Assembly: GCF_000002235.5 (NCBI RefSeq)
Contig: NW_022145596.1
Location: 28,123,867-28,187,866 of the forward strand
DNA length: 64,000 nt
DNA from: Strongylocentrotus purpuratus
Lineage: Eukaryota; Echinodermata; Echinoidea; Camarodonta; Strongylocentrotidae
Direction of reading: 5' to 3'
A model generated the notes under the pieces. That model saw only the letters and a list, made by a program, of their open reading frames with translations, had not been told where the DNA came from and ran no database searches. Position 1 is the stretch's first letter. Each line of letters opens with the position of its first letter. Position numbers and translations under genes: made by a program. Of the stretch, positions 25,952-40,000 are shown piece after piece.

Positions 25952-28580
25952 ATTCCTTTACACCAACTTTTCATTATATTTGCTCTTCCTGTTTTTCCTC
26001 TCATCTGGCTTCTATCTGTTAATCCCCTAATTTTTCTTCTGTCATCTTTCCTTCCTTCAGCTCTATATTTATCTCTCTGCCCAACCCTTTCTCTCCTATT
26101 CCTGGCAAATACACTCTCTAGCTTCATCTTTTTCTAAACGCCTCCTTATTTACGAATCAAATTCTGGAAACACTGCTTCACAACATAAATACTCAAAATC
26201 AGAAATTGGTATTGATTTTACACAAGACATAGGTATTTATTGCAGGACAAGTCGACTTTAAAATTGTAATATCTTTATGAAATGAATGCATTTGGTATCT
26301 TTTATAAAATGTATCTGTAAATTACGAGATGGTAATTAATTCTAACTGTACCAGCTATAGCATGTGATGAAGAAACTATGCACTTAACATAGAAATTAGT
26401 AAAGTAACCACTAAAAAGTTATTTTCATAGTTGTATCTACCATGTAGGTTAAAATGTTGGTCATTATGATACCACAAGCTTTTTATTTCTGCATGATTTA
26501 TACATATATGAATTCATTAAAATAAAGTTAGTGCAGTACAATTAGCCCTCTAAGAATGGTAGATACAGGAATTGTCTTTACACAAGTGTATATACCAATC
26601 GTGCAAGAAAACAAAGTTTCACACAAAAATATATATAACTGGGGTCAAAGGATATATACGCATACAAACACCATGAGCACTTATTCTAGAAGAATACATG
26701 CCAACATTTGAAAGCAATAACACATGCCGCGTAGTGTGTATACAATATGCATGCGCACATTAATACACTTCAATTTACCCTCCTCATTCGATAATAATCA
26801 TCAAATTAACTTGTAATAAAGTTTGGTTGTCACTGAACTTATTTTTCTATATGCCTGTTCTTCTTACAATTAATGAAAGTGATAAATTCATGGACTAACT
26901 TGACATAGATAGGAGATTACACATCTCAAGAAATATGGAATGGGGGGGGGGGGGGATGAAGAAATCATTATGAAAAGGGGCCTGGAGAAATGGCCCAAGG
27001 GGGTATTACAAATGTTGGCATGCATGCTACGACAAAGCCCAGACCAGCTAAGGCATTGTCAAGAAAGAGGGCTGTTTCAGATCATCAAAAAAGTTATGCA
27101 TTTGTTCCAATCTTCACCTCTATTCCAGTGGTTATTTCAATATATCTCAGATTACGAGAGTATGGTGAGAGATGGAACAGAGATATCTGTATATACTCGT
27201 AGCATTGCTTTGACGTGAAGTTTACACTTTTTACCAACTTCAGTTGTGGATGGAAAACTTATACAGTGGGTGGCAAATCCCACCCTTTGAATTTAATTCC
27301 CCCTGAAACAAAAATGGTAGCCTTTGGTGAACTTAAGTGCCATTGATTACATTCTTAGAAAAAAAATTACAGTGAAATATCCAACATTTCAGAATTCGAA
27401 CATCTGAAGAATTTCACAAATGAGAATTGTTTAAAACCCTGTAGACACAGGACAGGTTAAAGTTTATATTATCTTTGATCGTGTAACACTTCACTGGCCT
27501 TCATAAAAGATGGTGTATTCCACTGATCTGATATATCACTGTCATAAAAATATAAGTTACTTTGAATAGAATTATTGTATAAAATCTGCTTGAATATCAA
27601 AGATAAAGAGGAATTTATATTGCAACAAATGTATAACTTTAATTGATATCACAAATATTTATATATATATCATACCATACACATTAAGCATATATGACCT
27701 GTTCCTTCAAAAGCAATAGCACTTCACAAATTGTATCATCTTTGATGAGACTTTGGGCCTAAAAAACCCTGTTATCCAAAAATGTTCACAAAAAAGGAAA
27801 CTTAAATTATCTTTATCAGAATACTAAATTGACTAATGAAGCAATCGAACAGAAGTATTAATTTTACATTATGTTAAACTCTTTTTCTTAATTTCTTGGT
27901 TCCAGAAAAATAATCAAACACTTGATTTCCAAAATGTGAATAAACTTCAAATGAGATCTGATGGCTGATAATAAATTGGAGAGGCCTTCCATAATAGTTT
28001 AATGTGTACCTAGATGTATCACTTCAAACCGACTTTAGTTAGAAATGTTGTGATATAAGGGGTAATTGGGGGGGGGGGGAGATTTGCAAAAATATAACTA
28101 TTCTTGCAATTGAAAATACTTTCTTTATTTTATTTGGATTGGATATGAAAAAGGGCAAATTTTATTAAATAGTAAGAAATTTCATGATAAAGGGGTCATA
28201 AATATTTTCACAATATTTGCAAAGGAGGAATGTGTACATATATTTTGCAATAATATGACACTTTCTAACCAGTGTGAACTTGATAAGCCAAACAATTATG
28301 TTATATTCAAAGCTATCTTGTACACGATTTCATGCAGAAAGTGGTCATATTTTGTAGAAAATGTTCTTGAAAGTGTGAAACATCGGGGGTCTTTTTAAAG
28401 GATCATTTTTGTGCTATATACACCTTTGAATATGAATTGATACGGCCTAGAATATACATCAGTATTGGGAGCTATAAAGAGATCTCGAAGAAACAGGTCA
28501 AAGATATACAGGACTAAACATTTTTAAGCCGACTACATTAATGGTACAATCAACTCTTTCTGGAGGAGCTAGCAACCGCT
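24165..28580. other. Convergent TTC29/SQSTM1 spacer, no gene seen
   Basis: 4.4 kb between two tail-to-tail genes. It holds a C run (24589-24603), a SINE 3' tail (25545-25610), a CT tract (25926-25948) and G runs at 26942 and 28069. TTTATT at about 28121 is a candidate minus-strand poly(A) signal for SQSTM1, about 460 nt past its stop. No conserved reading frame. Confidence 0.45.
25545..25610 (+). repeat. SINE 3' tail fragment
   Basis: AAGCGCTTTGAGAGGG...AAAAGCGCTATATAAAAAC followed by TATTATTATT. The GCGCTATA(T/A) plus ATT-repeat tail is shared in inverse orientation by 35697-35765 and 61318-61380. Confidence 0.6.
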
Positions 28581-31500
28581 TTACTTGGAGTTGCCACTGA
28601 ACGACGGCTGGTTGCCGATCTTGATGGCATCGAGGACACGGACAATGTCACCACCCTTGGCATCCAGGAGACTGGTCAGCCAACCGCCCTCGTTGTCGAA
28701 ACCCATGGCTCCCATCTGATTCAGAGCAGTCTGGTACTGGTAGGATGGATCTGAAGAAAGAGAGACAGAAACAAATAATCACTAAGCATTCATCTCTCAA
28801 CCTGAGCGATATACAAATAAAAATATTGCAAAATTATTTACTATACTTGTATCAAAGGGAACTGTTGCTAAGCTAGCGCCAGTAGCGTCCCTGGACGGTG
28901 TGTGCGCTCTATAAGTTTACACTATTATTATCATTATAACCTTTGATGAAACATTAAATGGAGATTCTTTCACCGATGAGTCACTATGAATTATTACACC
29001 ATGTGATATGATGTTACTCTGTTGACCTACCCATGATCCTGTTATACAAAACTGGTAGATAAGACATAGCTATGACAAGTACCGTACATGCTTGCACCCT
29101 TATTCATCAATGGTCAATTCATGATGCAAAGAAAATTTCTCTCTATATAGAGATTGAATGTGGGAGTGGAACTATTTGGGGCTCCACAAACAGACCTGAG
29201 AGCTATTACAACTATTTTTCCTCTACTAGCTATGCTATGATCTCAAGAACTCCCTCTCCCTTCAGAATCAATTAATCAGAGCAAAGTAATCACCTTACGG
29301 TACCCAACATTTTCAGAATAATAAAACTGCATGCAGTTCTAATTAGTCTATCTAGTACTTGCCCTTCAGATTCTTACTTCTGTAACAACATACTTATTAT
29401 GATTTGTCTGGTATTTGATCAAACATCGAAAGGGCCTATACTCCTAGTCCTGCAAACCAAGCTTTTAACATACCTTCCTGGGGATTCTGCGAGGGTGCGC
29501 TAGGTTTTCCTCCTGCATTCTCCAGCAAGGTCCAGTCAGCATCATCGCTCCCAGATGGACTTTGATTGGGCGCTGCGGCTGATCCATCTTTCACAGTTGT
29601 CTCCTTTATATCATGAAGAGAGGAAATATATTAGACAGATGCATTCACGATGAGTTCCATGCATGATACCCATGCAAAACATAAAGGTTTGTATGAATAT
29701 TCTTTATATCGAACACATATTGTCATGAATTCACAAAGGAGGTTTATTTCAATCGTGGTCTTAATGGTTTGAACCTCCACTCTGGACTAATATAAGCATA
29801 AATATGGGCAAATATTCATAAGCATCTTATTGGCCATTAGACAGGAGGACATGGGTATACTATGGATTAGGATAAAGCTCCTTCGAGCTCCTGCATGCAT
29901 TCAAGGCGATGTATCAAGACAATGTCAGTAATCCACATTGCCTGTTTTATAAAGTGATATACTGACATTTCTCTGTCTACAACACTTTTAAGGCATATAT
30001 TATTCTTTATATTTTTAAAAGTGGAAGTGTTATTCACATTTTATTTATACTCATATGCATCCACACCCCTTGAAAAGATTTAATCATTTAAATTAAATTA
30101 TCACATTAATTTAATTTTCCTAAGAAATCATATAAGTAAACTCTGGAGGTAATAAAAACTGTATTGCATCCGTCCAGATTTTGATTGGAGTGTGTATTTA
30201 TTATCAAGTGTAACTACTGTGAATGTTTTGAATACATATTCAAGGTAACTATTCAAGTCTTTCCAACTAAACTCTTAAAAAGAGACAAAAAATTGGAAAC
30301 AAACACCCACCATTGGCTCTGCAGTTCCTTCTGGTTGTTTCTGAGTGGCATCTTGCTCTTTGTTCTGTGTGTTTCCTCCAGCCTCTCCACTCTTCTCCTG
30401 GCTCCTTGCGGCTCCTGATGGAGCTGGCTCCGCCTCCTGGCCTACATCCATGGATGATCCCTGCTCACATCCAGCCCACGTCTTGCGGCATCCACGATGA
30501 CCTTTGCCCCCATGACGACGGCCGTGTTTGCCACGTCCATGTCCGTTGCCGCCACCGCCACAGAAGTTTGGTTCGCCGGCGCAATGTGTACGATTGCCCT
30601 GGTTGTCAATGTCGATGTCAACATCAATACCTAAAATAAAAGCATAAAGTCAAGTCAGTTTTATATCAAACATACCCAACTTTCTAGATTAGTTTCAAAT
30701 AACAACATTTTGTGTGTTTGGTGCCAGAAGGGCATTAATTCATATACATTAACACAGAGTCAACACTCTTCTGGCACAGATGATATGAATTTGCGACATA
30801 AAAGTACAAGAGAACCTTGGTGACTTTAGGCTGAGATATATATTGTATAATGCTTACATGTAAGTAGAATTACATAAAGAAGTATAAAATCTTGAAAAAT
30901 AATATATAGAGAGAGCCAGAAGGGCAGGATCCCAAAGTGTTAAATAATATAGTCAAAACAAATAATTTAATGAAAAGAAAAGAAAAATCCTATATTTAAT
31001 TCTGAAGCAAAATAAAATGAATCCAACTTTGCAAAGTATAGTTAACCCCAGGAGTAGAAATATGAAATCTTACCAAGAGGATCAAGCATCTGTGCCACAG
31101 TCTGTCCGATGTCCCTCAGGAACTCATGGGGTGGGGGTGGCATGTTAGGCCCGTGTGGGGGTGGGGGTGGCATGTGAGGCCCGTGTGGGGGTGGGGGAGG
31201 GCCGCCGAAGAGACCTGGCCCCATGGTGCAGCCTACGTTTATCTGAGGACCCTGGGTTCCCTGGGTCTGCTCATTTTGGGTAGTTGACGCATCACCACCT
31301 TGCTGCTGCTGCTGCTGGTGACGCCACCAGTGACGCCAACCGGGATGACCAAATGGACGGAACATCCCTGGTCTGTTGAAGAATCCCTGTGTTGCATTAA
31401 GAAAATAACGTTATTAACACTGTCTCACTACAAAAGGGTAAGATAGTTCATTATTATTAGGTACCGGTATGAACATTGAACTGTGCTTTAGAAATAATAA

Positions 31501-33519
31501 GATGCCTGATTTTATTTTTTTGAAGAGAAGAATCAATTGTATTAATTGTCTGCTTGTTGACACAAACTAGGGCATTAACTCTAACTCTGCGTAAAATATA
31601 TGAGTAAATTCCTGTCTAGCTCCAAACAGATAGAGAGTTTCCTAAAAAGCAGTAAATACAATAACATATGTTTACATCATTATTTTACGATTTATCATAT
31701 TGGCAAAGATCCCTATTAAACTTACACCATGGTGGCTACGTCCAACTTGGGGCTTGCGGAACTTGACGAAGCTGTGCTCAGGGTGGATACCTCTAGACTC
31801 ACACTGCTTACACAGGTCATAGTCGGGGCATGTGATGCACTTGAAGCGTGGGCCACGGATGCGACTCTCGCAGCCATCACAGATCACACCTGGATGATAT
31901 GCTTGCTCCTCTTGACCAGCTCCATCATCGGTAGAAGTACCAGGAGATGGAGCGTCACGGTTCTCACGGCGACACCTCTTCTTCTCTGTTTCATCAAGAA
32001 AGAACAAATGATGTAATTATTTATATATGAAGATGTGATATCATGTTAATCCATCTCCTCTCCAGTGGTAGAAGTGTGAAAGCATGTATGTTCATACTTT
32101 AATTTATCTTGGAAATCAATCAACAGAATATTGATCAATTTTGATCAAACACAATGCTAATTATGTAAGCTGTGACAGAGAAGGGACAAAAACCTGAAAA
32201 TCTCATCTCTGACAAGGGTTCAAGTAATCTGGTATCAAAACTTTCAAGTTTGCCACAATTTCCTTTTGTGTAGATATAAGCAACTTGGGTTTCAAAAAAG
32301 GGTGCAGGCTCATTGTGCCCCCCCCCCCATATCAGACAGTGGCTATATGCCTTCATCGATGTCTGTTTCCTATAAACTGATGTTGAACTGCTATTCTAAA
32401 GACAGGAGAGACGCGCAAATATCGGAGGATATGGAAACAAGTAGACTGATTCATACATGGCCCATACATGGGTCTTGGAACAAGAGACCAGAGAAAAGAA
32501 CAACCATAAATCATGCGGCAAAACCATTGTACATAACACTTATGTTTCATACATGCTACCTTTTAGCACTTTGGGTTCTTATTTTGTATTATCGTAAGAG
32601 CTATGGACTATCAACTGACCTTTGACATAGATGCGGAAGGTGTCATCATTGATCTGACCAAGAGCCTCTACCAACTCATCGTCACTGGAGAATGTGATGT
32701 TGTCCCCCTCAGAATCTAAAATTTGAAAACAATGAAAGAGTTATATTTCATATAGTAATATTGCTTTTTAGTATTTAGTTTTCTAAGCTTAAAAAAGGTG
32801 TGTCTGATAAAAAGTTTTTATCATTGCATTGTCTTTGCTACAGTTTATTTTCATTGAATTTTTCAATGTTATGTGATGACAAATAATTTGAGATAAAAAG
32901 TTTCAAAGTAATAAAATAAATAAAAAATAATCTCTGTGAGGGTTGCAATCATTGCAGTGGTAAAGCATGATCCTTAGCAGAGTACAAAAATAGCCCCTTT
33001 TTGCCTTTTGGGGGAATTTCAGTCACAGGTTCCTCTTAAATATTTATGTCTGAAAGAATTTTACTCTGACAAGTTTATGTGCATGGTGGCAGCAGTGGGA
33101 TTTAAAAAATAAAAAAAACTTTAAAAAAATATTTTTTTTGGTTTATATTCTAGTTAGAATAAAGTTGTATACAATATTTCTCATATCCTTTGTGTATTAT
33201 ATACAGCCCTATATATATATATATATATATATATAATTACATTCAGAGTCAGTATAAATGTATAAGCTTTGCTACATACATCATACAAATAAGCACCACA
33301 TACATATAAATTTCTAATATTATTATTATTATAAATTGTAATCCTACCTTTCCATGAGAGACTGAAGTAGTCAGGATCACCCAGTGATGGGAATACTTGG
33401 GCTACCTTCTTAGAAAGGTACTCGTAGTTTGAAGATACGGCAACGTCGATAACAAAACGACGGATCTCTGCGTTGGCATTCTCTCCACGCTTCAGGTATG
33501 CTTTCACGGTCATAGACAT
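28581..33519 (-). CDS. SQSTM1: Sequestosome-1 / p62 selective autophagy receptor
   Basis: Binds ubiquitinated cargo and Atg8/LC3 and polymerises through PB1; cytoplasmic. Exons in gene order: 33519-33348, 32715-32620, 31985-31726, 31386-31074, 30630-30311, 29603-29474, 28750-28581; all GT..AG and in phase, 1461 nt, 486 residues. PB1 spans residues 4-90 with a basic N-terminal cluster (TVKAYLKR, EIRRF) and acidic DSEGDNITFSSDDEL. A ZZ zinc finger (120-165) has C125, C128, C139, C142, C148, C151 and H157/H160. A LIR motif SDDADWTLLE (W411, L414) and a C-terminal UBA with MGF (446-448) and GGWLTSLLD follow. Between ZZ and LIR lies a long Gln-, Pro- and Gly/His-rich insert. The start ATG aligns with the N-terminus of vertebrate p62. 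No Keap1-binding STGE motif follows the LIR. Confidence 0.96.
29727..29785. repeat. Fragment related to the 39433 foldback MITE
   Basis: GAATTCACAAAGGAGGTTT and later GGTTTGAACCTCC, in an SQSTM1 intron, resemble one half of the element at 39433-39595. Confidence 0.5.
33211..33235. repeat. AT microsatellite
   Basis: (AT)12 in the first SQSTM1 intron. Confidence 0.95.
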
Positions 33520-33770
33520 CTTGGCTATTTATTATGTATCTAGTGAGGGAAAAAAAGACAAAATACACACGTTAATTTAAGTTACCGAGAATACGAAAGA
33601 CCTTAATAGTTCCTGAGAATATGGGCATTATGGCTCAAGGCATGGGCACACAGAAGATTTTTTATGTTGGGGACCGGGGTAGAATGCAATAAATTATTGA
33701 AAATTTATTGCATTTTCTGTTTTTTTTTAAATTTATGGAAACTGCCCCCTACCATAGCCCCCGCTGCGTA

Positions 33771-33925
33771 CAGTCATGGTTCAGTGACAAAGCAATGGCC
33801 TCGTAACTGTGAGGCCCCAGGATCAACACCGTGTCGATGTGCTATATTAGTGCCCTTTTGTGAGGCATTAATCCTCATTACTGTCCTTTATGACTTAAGG
33901 GCATAGGTCCCCTAGTTAATAAACA
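33771..33925 (+). repeat. tRNA-derived SINE (family B)
   Basis: tRNA-like head with an anticodon-loop-like CTCGTAA, then a body TAGTGCCCTTTTGTGAGGCATTAATCC shared with the copy at 62786-62995. Acceptor-stem pairing is absent, so it is not a tRNA gene. Confidence 0.75.
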
Positions 33926-35696
33926 TAGTAGCATAATATACATGCTTTAGCAGTCACGCAAAACACATATTGGCAAATTATTATTCAATAAAATCTGAGA
34001 CTGTATACTATTATCTAGATCTAGTATTTTTAAATTATTTTTAAAATAATTCCATAAATTGGGATAAAAAAAAATATTCCACCGTTATGAGCAACAGTGT
34101 ATGTCAGGCTTAGATTTTTTGAGACACAAGTCATATAATTATTGGAATATGCTAATTTAAATCATGATAACTGTAAAACATGTAGAGCATCATTTCCTCT
34201 GTGGTAATCTCTGTAGGGGGGGGGGGGCACGGGCGACGTGGGAAAATCCCCCCTTCTGTCTCTGTCCTAGCTGCATGAAATTACCTCAATGTGACCTATC
34301 ACAACCCCCTAAATTTAGGGTACTGCATGAGTTAATGTTATAAGCAATATCATGCCAAATGAATTAGGGCCATGACCATGCAGCCCCCCCCCCCCCCAAA
34401 AAAAAAAAAAAAAAAAAATTATATTGAAGAGCCTCGATCTGAGGGACAAAGAAATTATTAGTTCCTGATCTTTGATCAAAAAGTAATACCACATTAGGGG
34501 AAAATTGCATCGACAAGCACTATAGCCCTCGATATCCCCCTGCATGATTGGGTTTGCAGCGTACCAGGGAGGAATATAACCAGATTTGTGAAAAAGAATA
34601 ATAAAGAAACATGTCAAGCCTCACCAATTAATGCCATGCACTATTACTAGCTGCATGAGTAAGAGATTGATCGAAGCCTGAAGGCTGCCTGGCTTTTAAT
34701 TGCAAGACATAATTAAGTTCCTTGGATTTAAATAAAATCTGTCTCAGCTACTAATTGCCCTCCCCTCCACAAAACTTGAAACATCCAAACCAAAACTCAT
34801 GAACCTCTCCGGATCACTAGGCTCCAGCTGGCCCCAATATCATACCCCCATAATCTCTGCAATATCATGTCTTTTTTTCCCCTGCCCCCTCCGAACCCTA
34901 TTCCTATATAACAAAAGTATACTATATAAACAGTTAAGAAAAGAAGGCAGCTGGAGTGGATGTTCAACTTGCGATAGACAAATGCAGAACAAATGCATAA
35001 TATTACATTTTAAAAGAATATATTCACCCTTTGCGAATTGCAGCAAGCTAGCTGATTTTTTTCAGTATCGCGTATCGTAGATTCTGGATTCTGGTGCAGG
35101 GTGCTCGTTGAAACTGGTTGTCAAAGCTGTATGCGAAACCAAAAGCAATGATGGCTACCTAAGGGAGTGGCTGGTTTATATACCCGAGTGCAAGACGTTT
35201 CTGGAACGCACAAAACCGGACTTACTCAGCGAAATTGAACGGCGACATTACGTATTCCAGAACGGTTCGCTAGCGAGCGTGTGCAAATTGTTTCACAACA
35301 ACAGGCACCCGCAAGGTTTGTTTACGATCTGCGTCTAAAATAGCACATTACATCATCGTCGTGAGCTAAAAGAGGCGATGACGTATCAATGCCTGGTGTT
35401 CCGAGATAGATTTTGCACACGGTTCACAAAATAATCCGTTCTGGAACGTTTCATCTGCTATCAAAAACGCTGACTCAGTGTACCTGTAGAATTGCATATA
35501 ATATTAAGTATTATGCAATTTCCATTATGATTCATTCCGAGAATCGGTTTAGTAAAATAGATCAGAATAAATATACTGGGTTGATATGTTACATAATTTG
35601 TCCCATATTGATTTGGATAGACAATAAAAGTTGTCAAAAAATACTTTCAGAGGCGAAGAATGAATACTTTGGCGTGTGACAATTTTTTAATAATAA

Positions 35697-35765
35697 AAAT
35701 AATAATACATGAGATTTATATAGCGCCATTATCCATTTTAATTAAATGCTCAAGGCGCTTCAAAA
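35697..35765 (-). repeat. SINE 3' tail, inverted
   Basis: AATAATAATA followed by GATTTATATAGCGCC and CTCAAGGCGCTT; the reverse complement of the tail seen at 25545-25610. Confidence 0.6.
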
Positions 35766-36197
35766 TATTAGGGAACACATTATCAGAATCGTGTACATTT
35801 GTATAGGAAAGAAAATGCAAAAATGAATGAATGTCTGTTTTCCCCCTTCTCATATACCTATAGACCTATAGACCTATAGCAACCTGCCCCCACCTAATTA
35901 AATACGAATTGATCAATAACAGATACATCTAGTAATAGAAAATTAATTGAAAAAGTCGAAAATCTATAGATCTGGCCTTACTAGACATTATACTGTATAA
36001 TGAAATTCAAACGAATTGTGGCCCAAATCTTGCTAGGCCGGTAGCTATTTGCTTGCTTGCAAATTAATTGAACACAGTTTTTACAAATCAAAATAAAAAG
36101 ACGAATGTGCGTAATTAAATGAGCTATGTGATCATTCTAATTGTTATTCTATTGTTATACTTTTATTATCCTTCGTTATAAATTAATTTGATTTTCG

Positions 36198-36198
<1 letters not shown>

Positions 36199-36228
<30 letters not shown>
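36199..36228. repeat. AT microsatellite
   Basis: (TA)15 upstream of SREBF. Confidence 0.95.
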
Positions 36229-36231
<3 letters not shown>

Positions 36232-36919
36232 AGATATAGAATGATCATACTTTTTGATTTTGTATATGTGCATATCATTCTATTTTATAGGCCTAATATA
36301 TCTGTTTTGTATACTTGTTGTTAACAATAAAATGCCAATTAGAAGATTGTAATTAAAAGTATTATGAGGATTGTACCGGTACCTAATTATCATCATCGCT
36401 GTATTATATTTCTGATGAGGAATATTGGGGGTATATATTAATCTGTCTTTGCGATCTGTTATTGTTTAAATAGGGTGTTTTTTTGTTGTTGTTATGTATT
36501 CTTTTAAAAGAAAAATGAGAATAATTCTACACGTTTGGATTATAATCAATAAATTTGAATTTGAATGTGATTGTAAATGTGAATTTGCTGAGATATTTGG
36601 AAGTGTTTTGTCCCCTAGAGCTGTATTTTATAGTTTCACCCTCACGTATCGCAAGCTTGTGTTTCATCACTACGAGTGGATAAGAATAGTTTCAATTGTC
36701 AGACTCAAATAACTTTCTAATATTTTCATCATGTATTTTTCTACAAAAAAAAGGATAGATAAATTGACATTGATGATAAAGGTTACAAAAAAAAATTTAA
36801 ACTCAATTTATTATTGATTGAATCTTGATATATGAAATACATTTTTGCATATTTGTTGATGATTGATTTTATTATGCTCGGAAAAAGACTACGAAAAGCA
36901 TGGCACGATGTATTTCCGA

Positions 36920-36926
36920 CCAATCA
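36920..36926 (+). promoter_or_regulatory. Candidate NF-Y CCAAT box upstream of SREBF
   Basis: CCAATCA, 123-129 bp before the SREBF start codon. NF-Y assists SREBP at many sterol-responsive promoters. No convincing SRE (ATCACCCCAC-like) is visible beside it, so self-regulation is not shown, and the transcription start is unknown. Confidence 0.3.
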
Positions 36927-37048
36927 CAGTTCACTTTATCATCACAAGATACATCGGATCCTATAGCGAAATACGTGCAATATATATTGCGAGTTTTGCA
37001 AAGAGAATTTACGTGTAATTGTGGACGAAAACACGAAATGAAATCAAA

Positions 37049-40000
37049 ATGGGTGATCAATCACATTGGTTATTTTCACCGGATTCGGTAATGAATTCGG
37101 ATCCACATCTAAATTCTGTGAAAAAAGAGGAGGATGAAGATGCTTTTCTTGATGACCTTGATCTGCAAGATGGTAAGTTTCCAATAATATTAACAGCGAA
37201 AAATGTTGAAAATATGACTTCAGTCCCATATGATATTAACTGTGTTGGTATACTGCAACGTTTTTTTTTCTTTTTCCGTTGTCACCACTTTTCTTCAACA
37301 AATGACGTTTGATGTAGTAGAAATTCTGTAGAGTGTTTTCAAGATGCTCTTTGATATTTGTAGATATGTCATCTTAAAGGAAATTATAGTTTTAGACTGT
37401 AAATAGTAAAGAAATGATTTTTTCTCTTGCATTGCACATCATCAGTCTTGTCGGTCAAAATGCAAATGAGTCTGAGACTGAGAGTGTGAGAGCGAAAGTG
37501 ACCAGGAGGTTGTTTCTCAGAACCTTTACAACTACAAGATCGACGACATCTCAACGCTGTCACTCGACTTATCGATTAATCAGTAGGGGCACTTGTCCGA
37601 GAATAAGATCGTCCGCATTTTTCACTGACGATTCTGATTTCCGATCCGCGCATTGGCGATGCAAAAAACAGATTACGCATTAATTTTCTTGATATATTTT
37701 ACACTGACTTTGTGCAGAGACTTCCACGTTGAGCGATAAATCCTCAGAAAGACTGACAACCCATAAAAGTAGACGATGAACTGGTGCTATTTTATAACGC
37801 GTAATCCATTTTCGCATCGCGAGCGCGAGCGCGCGGATCGGGAACCAGAAACGCACAGACTGCTGGAAAAAAAAACATCCGCGAGAAAGTGGACGATTCT
37901 TTTTTTGTTAAGGACTTATTTCGTCCTCTTATACAAGGATATCCTTGTTTATGCGGACGATCCTTATTCTCGGACCAGTGCCCCTACTGCTAAGTCAAGT
38001 GTTTTACAAAACTTTCTGCCAAGAATAAGATGAGCGACAACTTCCGTGATGGCTTCCGCAACAATTTTTGCGGCCGAATATTTGAGTACAAGTAATCGTA
38101 CTCGAGTAGTTGTCAACCGTGCAGGTACTCGAGCATTCGACTATTCTTTGCAGCTCCAAACCAGTCATATCTTTTTTAGAATGCAACAAGGCAACTTTAA
38201 GTTAGTCTGCAAAAATGAACATTACATGTATAAAAATGCTAACCTCGTAGTCTTAGGAGATTCAACTAAAGTTTGTGATGTTAGTTCTGCCTGAAATGCA
38301 AAGCTAAAATCAGAATATTCCAGTCAACCCAAATAGGAATCTGGCCTGAAATTGTAGCTGCTGTAGGGGAAATAAAATGGGGGAGGGATGGAAAAAAGAT
38401 AATATCTGTCATCTTGGAAAGAAAGTCATTTCATTTGTGATGTTTATTTTTCTTTGCAGAGGACATGAGTTTCTCTGACTTATCATTCAACATGAACATG
38501 ACGGAGTACTCGGACGTCTCGGAAGAGCGCCTCCTAGGGATGAGTGAGGAAGAGTTGACCGGCATGTTCGGAAATCAAGATATGCCGCAGCTAGTCCAAC
38601 CACAAGCGCAACAAACCCTGCAACTCAAGGTACTACAGCAACAACAACAGCAGCAGGCGCAACAGTTACTGCAAGCGCAACAACAGCAGCAGCTCTTGCA
38701 ACAGCAGCAGCAGCAGCAGCAACAGACTCTGCAGCAAGTACCCGATTTGCACATTGTTCAGCAGGAGCAACCGCAACAGGTTATTGTGGCACCCAAGTCA
38801 ATGGAAACAGTCAACACTGGTAGTGTGAATGTGTCTTCCGAGCTGACCAATCTGGTTGCCTTACTTCTCAACAACCAACAACAACAACAACAACAGGTAA
38901 GCTCATATAAAAAACAAACGATGACAATAAAAAATCAATCTATAAGCCCTAATTAAATTATATGTACTGCTCTTGATATGAAATTATAAATTATAATTTG
39001 ATTGTACCTGTAGACTTATGCTAATACATTTTACAATAGAGACTAAAAATAAACGATTGAGCAAGATTGGTTATTCATAGCTAAGTACCTTCTGTACCAT
39101 GCGTACCCTTTTTCAACATTTTCGTGAATTGCACAGACGGAATCTAGACTGGTATTTAAAACACTTTAACCACTTTAATAAAAACGATTACATAATGTGG
39201 GTCATTTCAGGGTGTGAAAGTTAAGACTAACAGATGTGCATGTTTACATACAAAATATGTTGCATGTTCAGTGGTGCGTGTGCACATGCTTCTTGGCTTA
39301 GTGTGGTGCATAAGAAACAATATGAAGGGCCTCTGTAAGTTATGGGTTGGTTCATCTGGGATCTCACATGTGAATCACATGACTGCTTAGGGGCAGTCCC
39401 ATGGTTGTTTCCTTTCCTGTCAGCGTCACACTCATTGGCCCGAATTCACAAAGGAGGTTTGTCAACCATGGTTTGTCGACAAACCTCCTTTTGTTTTTTA
39501 CAAACCAAGGTTTGTAAAAACGCGTCAAAACGCGTCGTATGACGAACATAAACCTTGGTTTGTCGACAAACCTCCTTTGTGAATTCGGGCCAATGGGAAT
39601 GCATGAAATATCACAAGAGTCTAGGTCTGGTACCTGGGCTAGTTAGATCATTTGGTCTTTGCTAGCTGGTCGAACAAGGCTACACCAGTCTGTGTGGAAG
39701 GAATGGTTCAGTTCGGTTTGTTCACTCTTTACGTCTCCATATAATCCTGTAAGTTTGGGCTTTGATCAGTATCAGATTTTTTTATTGCTGAAAATTTTCA
39801 AGTTTCAGGCTATATGAAATAAAAAGAGAATCCAGAAACCTACTTCTGGGATTTTTTTGGAACTAAAATAGAAATTTGATATTTTTACAGCACACATTTT
39901 CTACCCGCACACAAGGTGCTCCAATATTATCCCGACTCTTTTAGGCTTCAGATTTCAGTGCTCACAGCATACAATGATTTACTTTCTACAGGTAAGCCTA

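Larger units (their letters stand above)
33520..37048. other. Head-to-head SQSTM1/SREBF spacer
   Basis: 3.5 kb between divergent genes. Contains a tRNA-derived SINE (33771-33925), G/C/A homopolymer runs (34216, 34385-34418), an inverted SINE tail (35697-35765) and an AT microsatellite (36199-36228). Both promoters should lie at its edges. No conserved reading frame. Confidence 0.5.

Noticed and set aside
35108-35338. 76-codon plus frame upstream of SREBF (KLVVKAVCETKSNDGYLREW)
   Set aside because: No recognisable family, no splice partner and no conserved context; kept as unassigned sequence.
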